From the NCBI GenBank assembly GCA_021768705.1, contig JAETUG010000001.1, positions 124,001 through 188,000 on the forward strand: a DNA stretch of 64,000 nucleotides. The letters run 5' to 3'. Source of the stretch: Bacillota bacterium. GTDB taxonomy: Bacteria; Bacillota; Clostridia; Lachnospirales; Anaerotignaceae. A model generated the notes under the pieces. It saw only the letters and a program-made list of their open reading frames with translations. It made no database searches and had not been told where the DNA came from. This document shows, piece after piece, positions 45,692-55,120 of the stretch (positions are counted from its first letter, which is position 1; every line of letters starts with the position of its first letter). The translations under genes were made by a program, and so were the position numbers.

Positions 45692-45837
45692 GTACTGCAC
45701 TTCCCTTCATAGTCTTTCACGATTACATACCTAACTGTAAGTATACCACAAATGCTTTCTATAAGAAATAGATTTTTTTACATAGTCTCGGCTGAAAAAA
45801 CATTTTTCTTCCTAATATCTTCCTAATACAAATATAT

Positions 45838-45868
45838 AAAAAACCCCATACGAAAACTCGTATGGGGT
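45838..45868 (-). terminator. Terminator of the 2-oxoacid oxidoreductase operon
   Basis: ACCCCATACG / CGTATGGGGT, loop AAAACT, followed on the minus strand by a T-rich run. Confidence 0.88.
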
Positions 45869-45890
45869 CGAAAATCAATCCTTAGATGGA

Positions 45891-46454
45891 TTATTTATCC
45901 AGTTCTTTTGCGCAGTTGAAGCCCAGTTCAAATGCTTTTTTGTTGTCAGGAATGAATTTTGCTTTGCCGCCTTCGAAAACGTGTGTGAATGCGTCATCAA
46001 TGCTTTCTACTTTGATGGGGCTTGTAGCATAAACTACTGCACCCAGCATAACCAGGTTAGCCAGTTTGGAGCCACCAAAAGCATCTGTAGCAATTTTATT
46101 TGCAGGAATATTGAATACTCTTGTGCCAGCTTTTGCCTGACCTTCTTCCAGTTCAGCCAGATCGGAGTTGATTACCAGAGCACCACCGTCTGCTACAGTG
46201 TGTGCGAATTTATCCAGAGAAGGTTTGTTCAGAGCTACTACACAAGTTGCATCCTTTGTGATAACGGGAGAACCAATGCCTTCATCGGAAATGATAACAT
46301 GTACATTAGATGTACCGCCACGCATTTCGGGACCATAAGAAGGGCACCAAGAAACTTCTTTGCCTTCCAGCATTGCTGCATAAGCAAGAATTTTACCCAT
46401 GGACTGAGTCCCCTGGCCACCAAAACCTGCAAAGATGATAGAAAATGTACTCAT
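45891..46454 (-). CDS. 2-oxoacid:ferredoxin oxidoreductase gamma subunit
   Basis: A 187-residue gamma subunit (MSTFSIIFAGFGGQGTQSMG) with the glycine-rich nucleotide-like fold and YGPEMRGGTSNVHV. It is the last of four subunit genes (delta-alpha-beta-gamma) for a KOR/VOR-type enzyme that oxidises 2-oxoacids to acyl-CoA. ATG 46454 follows AGAGGAGGGCAAATAAT, one base after the beta gene. Branched-chain 2-oxoacids (Val/Leu/Ile breakdown) are the likely substrate, from resemblance to VorB-type alpha subunits. Confidence 0.92.
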   Translation of the reverse strand: MSTFSIIFAGFGGQGTQSMGKILAYAAMLEGKEVSWCPSYGPEMRGGTSNVHVIISDEGIGSPVITKDATCVVALNKPSLDKFAHTVADGGALVINSDLAELEEGQAKAGTRVFNIPANKIATDAFGGSKLANLVMLGAVVYATSPIKVESIDDAFTHVFEGGKAKFIPDNKKAFELGFNCAKELDK

Positions 46455-46455
46455 A

Positions 46456-47208
46456 TTATTTGCCCTCCTCTGCTGTGATATCTTTGAAAACGCCAAGAGG
46501 ATAGTAAGGGATCATTTTTTCTCTTACGAATTCCATAGCTTTTACAGGTGTCAGACCCCAGTTTGTAGGGCAGGAAGATACTACTTCAATGAAAGTGAAG
46601 CCCAGACCCTGTTTCTGGATTTCGAATGCTTTTCTGATAGCTTTCTTTGCTGCTGTAACCTGAGCGGGTGTGGAAACACTTACTCTTTCGATGTAAGCGG
46701 GACCTGTCAGTGTAGCCAGCATTTCAGAAACACGCAGAGGGTTACCATTGATCTTAGGATCGCGGCCTGCTTTTGCTGTTGTTGCTTTCATGCCAGGCAG
46801 TGTTGTAGGAGCCATCTGACCGCCTGTCATACCATAGATACCATTGTTGATGAAGATTGTTGTGATCTTTTCACCACGAGCTGCTGCGTGAACGATTTCA
46901 CATGTACCGATGGAAGCCAGGTCACCATCGCCCTGATATGTCATAACAACTTTATCGGGATGTACTCTCTTGATGCCTGTTGCTGTAGCGGGAGCACGAC
47001 CGTGTGCACACTGGATTGCGTCAAAGTTGAAGTAGTTGTTTGCAAATACAGCACAACCTACGGGAACGCAAGCGATTGTGTTTTCTACTTCGCCCATTTC
47101 TTCCAGAACTTCTGCTACCAGTCTATGTACGATGCCGTGTGCGCAACCAGGACAATAATGCAATTTGGCATCTGTTAAAGCTTTAGTTTTTTCAAATACA
47201 ACTGCCAT
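46456..47208 (-). CDS. 2-oxoacid:ferredoxin oxidoreductase beta subunit (TPP-binding)
   Basis: A 250-residue thiamine-pyrophosphate subunit. The N-terminus has CPGCAHG. The TPP/Mg motif is YQGDGDLASIGTCE with IFINNGIYGMTGGQMAPTT downstream. Its ATG overlaps the alpha-subunit stop by one base. It forms the active site together with alpha and hands electrons to the delta ferredoxin-like subunit. Confidence 0.94.
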   Translation of the reverse strand: MAVVFEKTKALTDAKLHYCPGCAHGIVHRLVAEVLEEMGEVENTIACVPVGCAVFANNYFNFDAIQCAHGRAPATATGIKRVHPDKVVMTYQGDGDLASIGTCEIVHAAARGEKITTIFINNGIYGMTGGQMAPTTLPGMKATTAKAGRDPKINGNPLRVSEMLATLTGPAYIERVSVSTPAQVTAAKKAIRKAFEIQKQGLGFTFIEVVSSCPTNWGLTPVKAMEFVREKMIPYYPLGVFKDITAEEGK

Positions 47209-48266
47209 TATTTGTCACCTCCCATGATTTCTTTCGCAAATGCAACCACTTCGTCAACAGTAGGTACGTTACCACCTGTTCTGCCGTGGAATACTACTTT
47301 GTTTTTATCGTTACATGCATATGCAACGTCGGGTACCATCTGACCCATGGACATTTCTACATCCAAATATTTTTTAACCTGACCATTCCATTTGTCGAAT
47401 GCTTTCTGAGGGAAAGGCCACAGTGTTTTAGGTCTGATCATACCTACTTTGTAACCTTCAGCTCTCAGGTAACCGATTGCTGTTCTTACAACTCTGGAAG
47501 CTGTACCATAGGATACGAATGCATATTCAGCATCTTCCATCAGATAATCTTCCCATGCTTCTTCGTTAGCCAGAATTCTTTCATATACTTCGAAGTGTTC
47601 ATGGTTCCAAGCTTCACAGTCATCGGGATCGATAACCAGGTTTTTGATGTTATGTCTTTCGCCTTTGCCTTTACCTGTCAGAGCCCATGTCTTTTCAGGG
47701 ATACCTTCTCTGCGAACGTAGTTGAATTCTACGGGTTCCATCATCTGACCGATCAGACCGTCAGCCAGAACGATAACGGGTGTGCCATACATATCAGCGA
47801 TATCGAATGCTTCCATAACCATGTCAACAGCTTCCTGAACGGATGCGGGAGCCAGAACTACGTTGTGGTAGTCACCATTGGAACCACCTTTTACTGCCAT
47901 GTTATAGTCAGCCTGACCGGGCTGAATAGTACCCAGACCCGGGCCACCACGCATCATGTTGATAATAACTGCGGGAAGGCTTGCGTTAGAGATATAACCG
48001 ATACCTTCCTGTTTCAGTGCAACCCCGGGGGAAGAAGAGCTTGTCAGAACTCTTGCGCCAGCTGCTGCTGCACCATAAACCATGTTGATTGCAGCTACTT
48101 CAGATTCAGCCTGAACGAATGTGCCGCCAACCTTGGGTAATTCACTAGATAAATATTCAGGTACTTCGGACTGAGGAGTGATGGGATAGCCAAAGAAATA
48201 TCTGCAACCCGCCTCGATAGCCGCTTTACCAACTGCTTCGTTGCCTTTCATCAAAACTTTTGCCAT
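47208..48266 (-). CDS. 2-oxoacid:ferredoxin oxidoreductase alpha subunit (VorB/KorA-type)
   Basis: A 352-residue alpha subunit (MKGNEAVGKAAIEAGCRYFF, YPITPQSEVPEYLS, QAESEVAAINMVYGAAAAG). Length and sequence match the protein usually called 3-methyl-2-oxobutanoate dehydrogenase subunit VorB in Clostridia. With three neighbours it makes branched-chain acyl-CoA, CO2 and reduced ferredoxin in amino-acid fermentation. AGGAGGATTTTTCA precedes ATG 48266. 2-Oxoglutarate is a possible alternative substrate. Confidence 0.93.
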   Translation of the reverse strand: MAKVLMKGNEAVGKAAIEAGCRYFFGYPITPQSEVPEYLSSELPKVGGTFVQAESEVAAINMVYGAAAAGARVLTSSSSPGVALKQEGIGYISNASLPAVIINMMRGGPGLGTIQPGQADYNMAVKGGSNGDYHNVVLAPASVQEAVDMVMEAFDIADMYGTPVIVLADGLIGQMMEPVEFNYVRREGIPEKTWALTGKGKGERHNIKNLVIDPDDCEAWNHEHFEVYERILANEEAWEDYLMEDAEYAFVSYGTASRVVRTAIGYLRAEGYKVGMIRPKTLWPFPQKAFDKWNGQVKKYLDVEMSMGQMVPDVAYACNDKNKVVFHGRTGGNVPTVDEVVAFAKEIMGGDK

Positions 48267-48285
48267 TGAAAAATCCTCCTCTCTA

Positions 48286-48501
48286 TTAGTCCAGCTTTTC
48301 TACTGTGATCGCACAGTCAGGGCACATCTTTGCACAGCTTGTGCATGCGATACAATCTTCGCTTACCATTTCAGCGGGATTGTAACCTGCGGGATTGATT
48401 TTTGTTGTCGAAAGAGCCAGAACGTTCTTAGGACAAACAGATACACAAAGACCGCAACCCTTGCAAATCACTTCATTGATCGTTACTTTACCTTTTGCCA
48501 T
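48286..48501 (-). CDS. Ferredoxin-like delta subunit, two 4Fe-4S clusters
   Basis: A 71-residue protein with CKGCGLCVSVCP and CIACTSCAKMCP, the 2[4Fe-4S] electron-transfer subunit of the following oxidoreductase. It is 20 bases before the alpha gene. GGAGGTGTATTTTGA precedes ATG 48501. Short but complete. Confidence 0.94.
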   Translation of the reverse strand: MAKGKVTINEVICKGCGLCVSVCPKNVLALSTTKINPAGYNPAEMVSEDCIACTSCAKMCPDCAITVEKLD

Positions 48502-48530
48502 TCAAAATACACCTCCATAAATATTTGAAT

Positions 48531-49211
48531 TTACATCCAGGTTTCTCTCATATTAAACTCCATAGGGAATAATTCCCCAGAAAGTCCTTCAGGTACTTCC
48601 TCTGTCAAAAGATCTTTAACATAGGAAACATATTTCACAGGCACCCCTGTGCGTTTTGTTACTTCTTTCAATATCTCATCCCCATGAACCAGACAGTCAA
48701 CTGTGGTTTCTCTTACCAGGTTTGTGTTATTGATGAAGCCTGTCACTTTCAGTCCTGCAGCATATTCCAGATTTTCCATCTGTTCGATGATGCCCTCGGG
48801 TGTAGAGGTATTGGGACGATACGTATTGACTACCATAAAGAAATCTGTCTCGGAATGATCCAGAACGGGTTTGATTCTGCCCAGTACCAAAGTACCTACG
48901 TCATTGCCGCCAAGGTCGATCACATACTGATATTCCTTATTGACAACAGGCATTGTCATTGCGCCGGAAACAGCAGGCACATCGGCAACCGCTGTATCCA
49001 GATTGGATGCAATGACCCGTACGCCCTTTTCTTCCAGCTCCGCCTTCTTTTCACGAGAACGGAAATAAACATTTACGATATCCAAATCGGCAATAGCGAC
49101 CTTGCCTTCCACGCTTTCACGCAGCTTCGTCACATAATTGACTGCAAACTCAGTCTTGCCACTGCCGTAGTGACCAGAGATAATCCTGACTCTTTTGTCA
49201 TCAGTTACCAT
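48531..49211 (-). CDS. P-loop ATPase linked to the oxidoreductase operon
   Basis: A 226-residue cytoplasmic protein with Walker A GHYGSGKTE (13-21), an IADLDIVNVYF segment like ParA/MinD or CobQ-type ATPases, and YVIDLGGNDVGTLVLG as Walker B. It is first in the operon with the four 2-oxoacid oxidoreductase genes (29-base gap). The family's role is unknown to me; an assembly or cofactor-insertion function is a guess from context. ATG 49211 follows TTTTGGAGGCGAAAAAC; a TTG 15 bases earlier overlaps that site. Confidence 0.85.
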   Translation of the reverse strand: MVTDDKRVRIISGHYGSGKTEFAVNYVTKLRESVEGKVAIADLDIVNVYFRSREKKAELEEKGVRVIASNLDTAVADVPAVSGAMTMPVVNKEYQYVIDLGGNDVGTLVLGRIKPVLDHSETDFFMVVNTYRPNTSTPEGIIEQMENLEYAAGLKVTGFINNTNLVRETTVDCLVHGDEILKEVTKRTGVPVKYVSYVKDLLTEEVPEGLSGELFPMEFNMRETWM

Positions 49212-49612
49212 GTTTTTCGCCTCCAAAAGCTTTTCCTATTTTCATCATACATTATGTTTATGCATATTTTCCAAAACTAGTATGACAAAAAACATTTTAT
49301 ATAAGATTTAAATAAAATAATGATATATTATAAAAATATTTTGGATATTTTTTCAATCAACTTCTTTTTATATGCTCACATTATAACGCAACTTTTTATT
49401 ACTTGCAAGAAAATTAACATATTTTTTCATTCGTATTCAAAAAAAAACACAAATTCTGACACAAAAAAAGATAAAAATGTCGGTCCCTCTGCAATACATT
49501 TGTACGAATTTTCTATTTTTTTTAGAAAAATCATCTCGATTTTGCCTTATTTTGCTACTTGTCATACAAATAAATCACGTATGTTCTGCAAACAGAACAA
49601 GCCGAAAATGCG
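49212..49612. other. AT-rich intergenic stretch with no gene seen
   Basis: About 400 bases between the oxidoreductase operon and the glnN terminator. It is very AT-rich with long A and T runs. Open frames on the plus strand lack ribosome binding sites. It must contain the operon promoter (a TATGAT lies near 49247 on the minus strand), but I cannot place the -35 with confidence. Confidence 0.5.
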
Positions 49613-49660
49613 AAAAACCCTCGTTTTCTCCAAAGTTCTTTTTCGGAAAACGAGGGTTTG
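49613..49660 (-). terminator. Terminator of glnN
   Basis: AAACCCTCGTTTTC (49615-49628) / GAAAACGAGGGTTT (49646-49659), a 14-bp perfect stem, followed on the minus strand by TTTTTC. Confidence 0.9.
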
Positions 49661-49695
49661 TTAAGGTTTTATTTGTTATTTGTCATACAAGATTG

Positions 49696-51804
49696 TTAAA
49701 TGTTAAACAGCAATTCGCCGTATGTAGGGAAGGGCCATGCTTTTTCATCTACCAGCATTTCCAGCTGATCGGCAGGCTCTCTCAATTCTTTCATGGCCTG
49801 AAATACATAATCACGATAGAAGATCGCCTGAGATTTGCTGTCACCTTTCAGCATACCTGCCTGTTCTGTTACTTCCGTCAGCATTTTCAGACGTGCGTGG
49901 AACAATTTCAGGTTATGGTTAATCTCATTCAGCATCTCTTCTTCCGCAGAAGCATCCACACCAACGGACTTCAGTGCCGCAACAGACTGGGCAACTTCTC
50001 CGGCATATTTTACCACTGCAGGACGAATCTGTTTAGAAGCAATATCGATCATTGTTTTCGCTTCAATATTGATCTGTTTCACATAGCCTTCATAACGGAT
50101 CTCTGCTCTGGACTGCAGTTCGATCTTGCTCAGTACGCCATGCTTGCCGAACAGATCAATGACTTTTTCATCCAGGAATGCATCTACCGCATCTACAGAA
50201 TTTGTAATATTGGGCAGCCCTCTGCGTTCCGCTTCCTGCACCCATTCGTTGGAATAGCCATTGCCATCGAAAATGATGCGTTTATGCTCCACATAGTTCT
50301 TGCGGATCAGCTCATGGACCGCCGCATTGAAATCCTCTGCCTGCTCCAGTTCATCGGCAAACTGTCTCAATTCTTCCGCAACGATGGTATTCAAGGTAAA
50401 GTTAGGACCGGAAATAGAGCCGGAAGAAGGGGGCATACGGAATTCGAATTTATTACCGGTAAAGGCAAAGGGAGAGGTTCTGTTTCTGTCTGTAGCATCC
50501 TTTTTCAGAGCGGGCAGTGTGTTTACACCAACACGCATCTTGCCGCCCTGCAGGCTGCTTGTAGCTTCGCCATGCTCGATCTGATCGAAAATATCCTGCA
50601 GCTGATCCCCCAGGAAAATGGAGATGATGGCAGGAGGTGCTTCCTGAGAACCCAAACGATGATCGTTGCCAGGATTGGATGCAGACAATCTCAGCAGTTC
50701 GGGATATTCATCCACGCCTTTGATAATAGCAGTAAGAAATACCATGAACTGAGCATTTTCATGGGGTGTTTTACCAGGGTCCAACAGATTCTGACCGTCA
50801 TCTGTACAAAGAGACCAGTTGTTGTGTTTCCCGCTGCCATTGACACCGGCAAAGGGTTTTTCATGGAGCAGACATGCCAGACCATGATGGCTGGCGATAC
50901 GTTTCATGGCTTCCATGATGAGCTGGTTATGGTCTGTTGCCTGATTGCAGTCATCATAAATAGGTGCCAGTTCATGCTGAGCGGGAGCAACTTCATTATG
51001 CTGTGTTTTCGCAGGTACCCCCAACTTCCACAATTCCACGTTCAATTCATGCATGAAGCAGGCAATTCTTTCCTTGATGCTGCCGAAATAGTGATCGTCC
51101 ATTTCCTGCCCTTTGGGAGGCGCAGCACCAAACAAAGTACGGCCTGTAAAGATCAAATCTTTTCTCTGTTTATACAATTCTCTGTCGATGAGGAAATATT
51201 CCTGTTCCGCACCACAGCTGACTGTAATCTTTTTGGCAGTGTCGTTACCAAACAAACGCACGATACGCATCGCCTGTCTGCTGACCGCTTCAGCAGAACG
51301 CAGCAAAGGTGTTTTCTTATCCAACGCTTCCCCTGTATAGGAATAGAAAGCAGTAGGGATATATAATGTAACACCGCCCGCATCTTCTCTCAGGAAAGCA
51401 GGAGAGGTGCAGTCCCATGCTGTATAGCCGCGGGCTTCAAATGTAGCACGCAGACCGCCGGAAGGGAAAGAAGATGCATCCGATTCCCCTTTGATCAATT
51501 CTTTACCGGAAAATTCCATGATGGCTTTGCCATTGGAAGGAGGTGCCAGAAAGGAATCATGTTTTTCTGCTGTAATGCCTGTCATAGGCTGGAACCAGTG
51601 GGTATAATGGGTAGCACCCCGTTCGATGGCCCAGTCTTTCATGGCATTTGCAATGATATCTGCAATGGAGGAATTCAGCATTTCTCCTCTTTCGATGGTA
51701 TTTTTCAGTTCTTCATATACTTTCTTGGGCAGATGCTCCCGCATCATTGCGTCATTGAATACATTCATCCCGAAAATTTCGGGTACAGAAACCTTGTCGT
51801 TCAT
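49696..51804 (-). CDS. glnN: Glutamine synthetase type III
   Basis: A 702-residue GSIII that makes glutamine from glutamate, ammonia and ATP. It is much longer than GSI (about 450), as usual for type III, and assembles as double hexameric rings. Type III markers include [20 protein letters not shown], the Glu/His metal-binding [11 protein letters not shown], and [16 protein letters not shown] 51804 follows AGAGAGGGGCAATCT; an earlier start at 51852 is unlikely. Monocistronic with a strong promoter (51888-51916) and terminator. No nitrogen-regulator gene is adjacent. Confidence 0.96.
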   Translation of the reverse strand: MNDKVSVPEIFGMNVFNDAMMREHLPKKVYEELKNTIERGEMLNSSIADIIANAMKDWAIERGATHYTHWFQPMTGITAEKHDSFLAPPSNGKAIMEFSGKELIKGESDASSFPSGGLRATFEARGYTAWDCTSPAFLREDAGGVTLYIPTAFYSYTGEALDKKTPLLRSAEAVSRQAMRIVRLFGNDTAKKITVSCGAEQEYFLIDRELYKQRKDLIFTGRTLFGAAPPKGQEMDDHYFGSIKERIACFMHELNVELWKLGVPAKTQHNEVAPAQHELAPIYDDCNQATDHNQLIMEAMKRIASHHGLACLLHEKPFAGVNGSGKHNNWSLCTDDGQNLLDPGKTPHENAQFMVFLTAIIKGVDEYPELLRLSASNPGNDHRLGSQEAPPAIISIFLGDQLQDIFDQIEHGEATSSLQGGKMRVGVNTLPALKKDATDRNRTSPFAFTGNKFEFRMPPSSGSISGPNFTLNTIVAEELRQFADELEQAEDFNAAVHELIRKNYVEHKRIIFDGNGYSNEWVQEAERRGLPNITNSVDAVDAFLDEKVIDLFGKHGVLSKIELQSRAEIRYEGYVKQINIEAKTMIDIASKQIRPAVVKYAGEVAQSVAALKSVGVDASAEEEMLNEINHNLKLFHARLKMLTEVTEQAGMLKGDSKSQAIFYRDYVFQAMKELREPADQLEMLVDEKAWPFPTYGELLFNI

Positions 51805-51887
51805 AGATTGCCCCTCTCTTTTGTTCTGTTCTATAGCTACATTTTTCATCATTCTATTATAATGAAGTCATTCACATTTATTTTTTT

Positions 51888-51916
51888 ATTATATAAGCCG
51901 CAAAAAACTTTTGCAA
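51888..51916 (-). promoter_or_regulatory. Promoter of glnN
   Basis: Minus-strand TTGCAA (51916-51911), 17-base spacer, TATAAT (51893-51888), leaving a leader of about 75 bases. A second TATAAT lies closer to the gene (near 51856) without a good -35. Confidence 0.7.
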
Positions 51917-52086
51917 CGATTTTACTTTTTTCCATTTGGAGAAATCTTTTCTATTCTAGGCTGATTTTTCACCAATTCATACAAAAATAATACCTAATCC
52001 GTCTGTTTTACAAAAGTATTTTTTCTCCTCTCATATCTGTCCCAAACAAAACCCAAACATTTATTCTTATTTTCAGCATTTTCCTA

Positions 52087-52115
52087 TTGAAAAAGAACAA
52101 TTGTTCGTATATAAT
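52087..52115 (+). promoter_or_regulatory. Promoter with palindromic operator in the spacer
   Basis: TTGAAA (52087-52092), 17-base spacer, TATAAT (52110-52115). The spacer contains the perfect palindrome GAACAATTGTTC (52095-52106), ideally placed for a repressor. It drives the small gene at 52149. Confidence 0.7.
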
Positions 52116-52148
52116 AAAGAGGACGAATCCAACAGGGAGGAATGTCCT

Positions 52149-52409
52149 ATGAAATCTCGCAATCAACAGATCGATATGATCTCCTGGACATCAAAAGAAG
52201 GCATTGTTACCCCCGTCCGTTTCCGTATGGAAGAAGATGGAGAAACCATCGTCATCAAAATCGGTCATATCATTCGAACAGATAAAAACATGTTTGCCGG
52301 CACCCCTACTCTTATCTTCCGCTGCAGCAGTGTCATCGGCGGTATCGAAAAGCTCTACGAACTGACCTACAACTGCGGCAATCAGCAGTGGCTTTTGAAA
52401 AAAATATAA
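52149..52409 (+). CDS. Small conserved protein of unknown function
   Basis: An 86-residue cytoplasmic protein (MKSRNQQIDMISWTSKEG) predicted to be mostly beta-strand, with PVRFRMEEDGETIVIKIG and the C-terminal ELTYNCGNQQWLLKK. I do not recognise a named family. Start 52149 follows CAGGGAGGAATGTCCT. It is monocistronic between a palindrome-bearing promoter and its own terminator, which argues that it is real and regulated. Confidence 0.8.
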   Translation: MKSRNQQIDMISWTSKEGIVTPVRFRMEEDGETIVIKIGHIIRTDKNMFAGTPTLIFRCSSVIGGIEKLYELTYNCGNQQWLLKKI

Positions 52410-52447
52410 AAAGCCTTACATCCTTTTGGATCTAAGGCTTCCTTTTT
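52408..52447. terminator. Terminator between 52409 and the DUF6514 gene
   Basis: AAGCCTTA (52411-52418) / TAAGGCTT (52433-52440) with inner TCC/GGA pairing and A and T tracts on both sides; it can act in both directions. Confidence 0.8.
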
Positions 52448-52452
52448 CCATA

Positions 52453-52770
52453 TCAACATGCAAGACGAACGGTTCTGTGAACTTCTGCCCCTTCTCTTTC
52501 GCCAACAAAATCATCATATAATGCAGCCAATTCTACAGGAAACGCATTGCCCTTCCACAATCGGCCGATAAATCGTTCTACTTCTTTTCTCTTTTCGGAA
52601 ATCCCCTGCAGCGCATCCCTTTCAGGGATCCCCCGGGCATCCATTCTTTCTATTTCCACGCCATAAATCTTGCCAGATTCTCCGGAACGAATCAAAAGGG
52701 AATATTTCAGAATATATTCTCTATGCAGTTCATCTCGAAGCTTTTTTTCACAGATCAAAGTTTTTCCCAT
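52453..52770 (-). CDS. DUF6514-like small protein
   Basis: A 105-residue protein (MGKTLICEKKLRDELHREYI) with the layout of the clostridial DUF6514 family: a beta-rich half with YGVEIERMD and a helical half with EKRKEVERFIGRLWKGNAFP. The function is unknown. Start 52770 follows AGGAAGGTGGAACGA; an upstream in-frame ATG at 52824 is less well supported. It converges on the small gene at 52149. Family assignment is from memory and moderately sure. Confidence 0.75.
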   Translation of the reverse strand: MGKTLICEKKLRDELHREYILKYSLLIRSGESGKIYGVEIERMDARGIPERDALQGISEKRKEVERFIGRLWKGNAFPVELAALYDDFVGEREGAEVHRTVRLAC

Positions 52771-52928
52771 TCGTTCCACCTTCCTAACATGGTTTGATTT
52801 ATTTCTGTATCTTATTTCAATCATATTATAAATGATAAGGCCATAAAATTCCTGTTAAGAACCCATTCCTTCCTTTCCTTAACACCATCTTAACATTCTT
52901 TTTTACAATTTGTAGGAAAACAGGAAAA

Positions 52929-53011
52929 TGAAAAATTTTCAGCAAAGTGAAATATTTTTCACTAAAAAATAACCATACCCCTTGCAAAAACATTTGTCTA
53001 TCATGTATAAT
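52929..53011 (+). promoter_or_regulatory. Promoter and palindromes upstream of the YheO-like regulator
   Basis: TTGCAA (52982-52987), 18-base spacer, TATAAT (53006-53011). Upstream lie a perfect palindrome TGAAAATTTTCA (52929-52940) and an inverted repeat AGTGAAA-tatt-TTTCACT (52945-52962), candidate operators. The rest of the 300-base gap back to 52771 is AT-rich with nothing else clear. Confidence 0.6.
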
Positions 53012-53072
53012 GCAAGAATAAAGGAATCATTTCGTTATTTTTTGCAGCAAATAAATTGCATGGAGGTACACT

Positions 53073-53735
53073 ATGGAAAACACGATCACCATTTTGACCG
53101 AAAAGGACAAAGCCATTTTGGAATCTTATATGAATGTTGCCGACGGTCTAGCCGATTTCTGGGGAGAAAATTGCGAAGTCGTTGTCCATGATTTGTCCCA
53201 TCTGGATTCTTCTGTCATCAAGATCATCAACGGTCATCTTTCCGGCAGACAGACTGGTGCTCCCATTTCCGAAGTCACCCTTGGTTTTTTAAATAAAATG
53301 ATGGCTAACCCTGCAATGCATCATATCACATACTTTGCGAAAAATAAGCGAGGAGACGCTTTTAAAGCATCCATTTCCGCCATCGAAGGAGAAAACCACA
53401 ATATCATTGGTCTTTTCTGTATCAATTTCTATTTGAATACATCTCTCCTCTCCTTTATGCAGACCTTCACCCCTGCGGCAAGGACAGAAACAGAAAATAT
53501 TTCTGAAACCTTCGTGGAAAATGCGGAAGAACTGATGCTGAATGCACTGGAGGATGCCAAAAAAGAAGTTTACAGCAATCTGTCTATTTCTTCTTCCAAT
53601 AAAAACAAAGAGATCATCGCTCTACTGTATCAGAAAGGTATTTTCAACCTAAAGGATTCCGTCATCACCATTGCCAACCATCTTGGCATTTCCAAAAACA
53701 CGGTGTATATGCATATCAGAAATATGAATAAATGA
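53073..53735 (+). CDS. YheO-like PAS/helix-turn-helix transcriptional regulator
   Basis: A 220-residue regulator. Residues about 15-125 form a YheO-like PAS domain (MNVADGLADFWGENCEVVVH, KNKRGDAFKASISAI). The C-terminus (about 170-218) is a helix-turn-helix with FNLKDSVITIANHLGISKNT. Such proteins sense small ligands; the ligand is unknown. ATG 53073 follows CATGGAGGTACACT. It is monocistronic, and two palindromes upstream of its promoter may be its own operator. Confidence 0.9.
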   Translation: MENTITILTEKDKAILESYMNVADGLADFWGENCEVVVHDLSHLDSSVIKIINGHLSGRQTGAPISEVTLGFLNKMMANPAMHHITYFAKNKRGDAFKASISAIEGENHNIIGLFCINFYLNTSLLSFMQTFTPAARTETENISETFVENAEELMLNALEDAKKEVYSNLSISSSNKNKEIIALLYQKGIFNLKDSVITIANHLGISKNTVYMHIRNMNK

Positions 53736-53737
53736 AC

Positions 53738-53778
53738 AAAAAGGAACTGACCTATTTCAGATCAGTTCCTTTTTTATT
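53738..53778. terminator. Terminator between the regulator and trmD
   Basis: AAGGAACTGA (53741-53750) / TCAGTTCCTT (53762-53771) with flanking A and T runs, able to act for both converging genes. Confidence 0.85.
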
Positions 53779-54520
53779 ACTCTTTCTCAATTTCGATTCC
53801 CTGCTCCTGCAGGAATTGCAGGTCTTTCTTCGTCAGTTCCGCTGTTTTCAGCAAATCAGGTCGTTTCTTTGCCGTTCTGAGTAACGCCTGCTCTCTGCGC
53901 CATTTGGCTACATTGCCATGATGCCCGCTCAAAAGCACCTCCGGCACCTCTCTGCCCATAAACACAGGAGGACGGGTATACTGGGGATATTCCAGCAGAC
54001 CATCGGAGAAGCTTTCATCTGCAAAGGATTCCTCCTTGCCCAATACGCCGGGCACCAAACGGGATACCGCATCAATGATGGTAATGGCAGCCAATTCACC
54101 GCCTGTCAGGACAAAATCTCCCAAAGAAATTTCGTCGGTAACGATTTCCTCAATGAGTCGTTCATCCACGCCCTCGTAATGACCGCAAAGGAACACCAGA
54201 CTTTCTTCCTGAGCCAGTTCCTCTGCAATACGCTGAGTAAAGGGTCTGCCCTGGGGCGTCATATAGACTACTCTCGCCCCCTTCGCCCTGGGCATCAGAC
54301 TCTGGTAGGCATCGTAGATAGGCTGTCCCTGCATCACCATACCTGCACCACCACCATAAGGGTAATCATCTACATGTTTTTGTTTGTTCAATGTATAATC
54401 CCGAATATTGACCGCCTCAATGGAGATATAGCCGTCCCTCTGCGCCCTGCCCATGATGCTGTGGGAAAGGGTCTGCTCGATCATTTCAGGGAACAGTGTC
54501 AATACAAAAAACTGCTTCAT
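53777..54520 (-). CDS. trmD: tRNA (guanine-N1-)-methyltransferase
   Basis: A 247-residue SPOUT methyltransferase making m1G37, which prevents frameshifting. The trefoil-knot SAM site is seen in [15 protein letters not shown] and [15 protein letters not shown], and [12 protein letters not shown] is also diagnostic. It starts one base after the rimM stop. Last gene of the ylxM-ffh-rpsP-khpA-rimM-trmD operon; rplS, often next, is absent here. Confidence 0.98.
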   Translation of the reverse strand: MKQFFVLTLFPEMIEQTLSHSIMGRAQRDGYISIEAVNIRDYTLNKQKHVDDYPYGGGAGMVMQGQPIYDAYQSLMPRAKGARVVYMTPQGRPFTQRIAEELAQEESLVFLCGHYEGVDERLIEEIVTDEISLGDFVLTGGELAAITIIDAVSRLVPGVLGKEESFADESFSDGLLEYPQYTRPPVFMGREVPEVLLSGHHGNVAKWRREQALLRTAKKRPDLLKTAELTKKDLQFLQEQGIEIEKE

Positions 54521-55033
54521 TTATCTCAGTCCTTCCAGCAGATGTACAGTCATAACGCCGGCTGCGATATCCACTTTTAAAATGCAGTCCTTGATGGCAG
54601 GAATCAGCAGTTCCTTCGCCTGGGCGTCTTTTTTCACCGCATAAACGTCATTTGCACCTGTTTCGTAGATCTTCACCAGCTCGCCCAACTCTTCCCCTTC
54701 GTCCGTCACAACCTGCAAGCCGTACAGATCACGGGTATAGTATTCATCTTCCTCCAAGGGGATCGCAACGGCATCGGGAATCAGGATACGACCGTTTTTA
54801 TATAGCTCTGCCACATTGATATCGTTGATTTCCTTCAATGTCAGCAGAATCATATTTTTCTGGTAGGCTATCTTTTGTACATGGAAAACTTCCTGTTTCC
54901 CTCTGATTTCTACTGTAACTTCTTTCAGTTTCTCAAAACGTGTAGGGTCCTGTGTGGTGGGAAACACACGCATGGTGCCACGGATACCGTGGGTTCCTGT
55001 GATTTTGCCGATCTCAAAATAACTTTCCATCAT
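54521..55033 (-). CDS. rimM: 16S rRNA processing protein RimM
   Basis: A 170-residue 30S maturation factor with an N-terminal RimM beta-barrel (GKITGTHGIRGTMRVFPTT) and a C-terminal PRC barrel (YYTRDLYGLQVV, YETGANDVYAV). It binds S19 and helps assemble the 30S head. GAGGTAA precedes the ATG at 55033. Directly adjacent to trmD, so the two are coupled. Confidence 0.97.
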   Translation of the reverse strand: MMESYFEIGKITGTHGIRGTMRVFPTTQDPTRFEKLKEVTVEIRGKQEVFHVQKIAYQKNMILLTLKEINDINVAELYKNGRILIPDAVAIPLEEDEYYTRDLYGLQVVTDEGEELGELVKIYETGANDVYAVKKDAQAKELLIPAIKDCILKVDIAAGVMTVHLLEGLR

Positions 55034-55120
55034 TTACCTCTATCTCATTCAGAAATTTTATCTGTCTTTTTTCTATTTTCATAGTTTTATTGCTAGTAAC
55101 GAAAAAAACATATTGCTTAC

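Noticed and set aside
49320-49664. 114-codon open frame in the gap before the glnN terminator
   Set aside because: AT-rich, Lys/Asn/Phe-dominated, no ribosome binding site, and runs into the terminator.
49477-51366. 629-codon open frame antisense to glnN
   Set aside because: Shadow of glutamine synthetase III with the same mirrored composition; no homology recognised.
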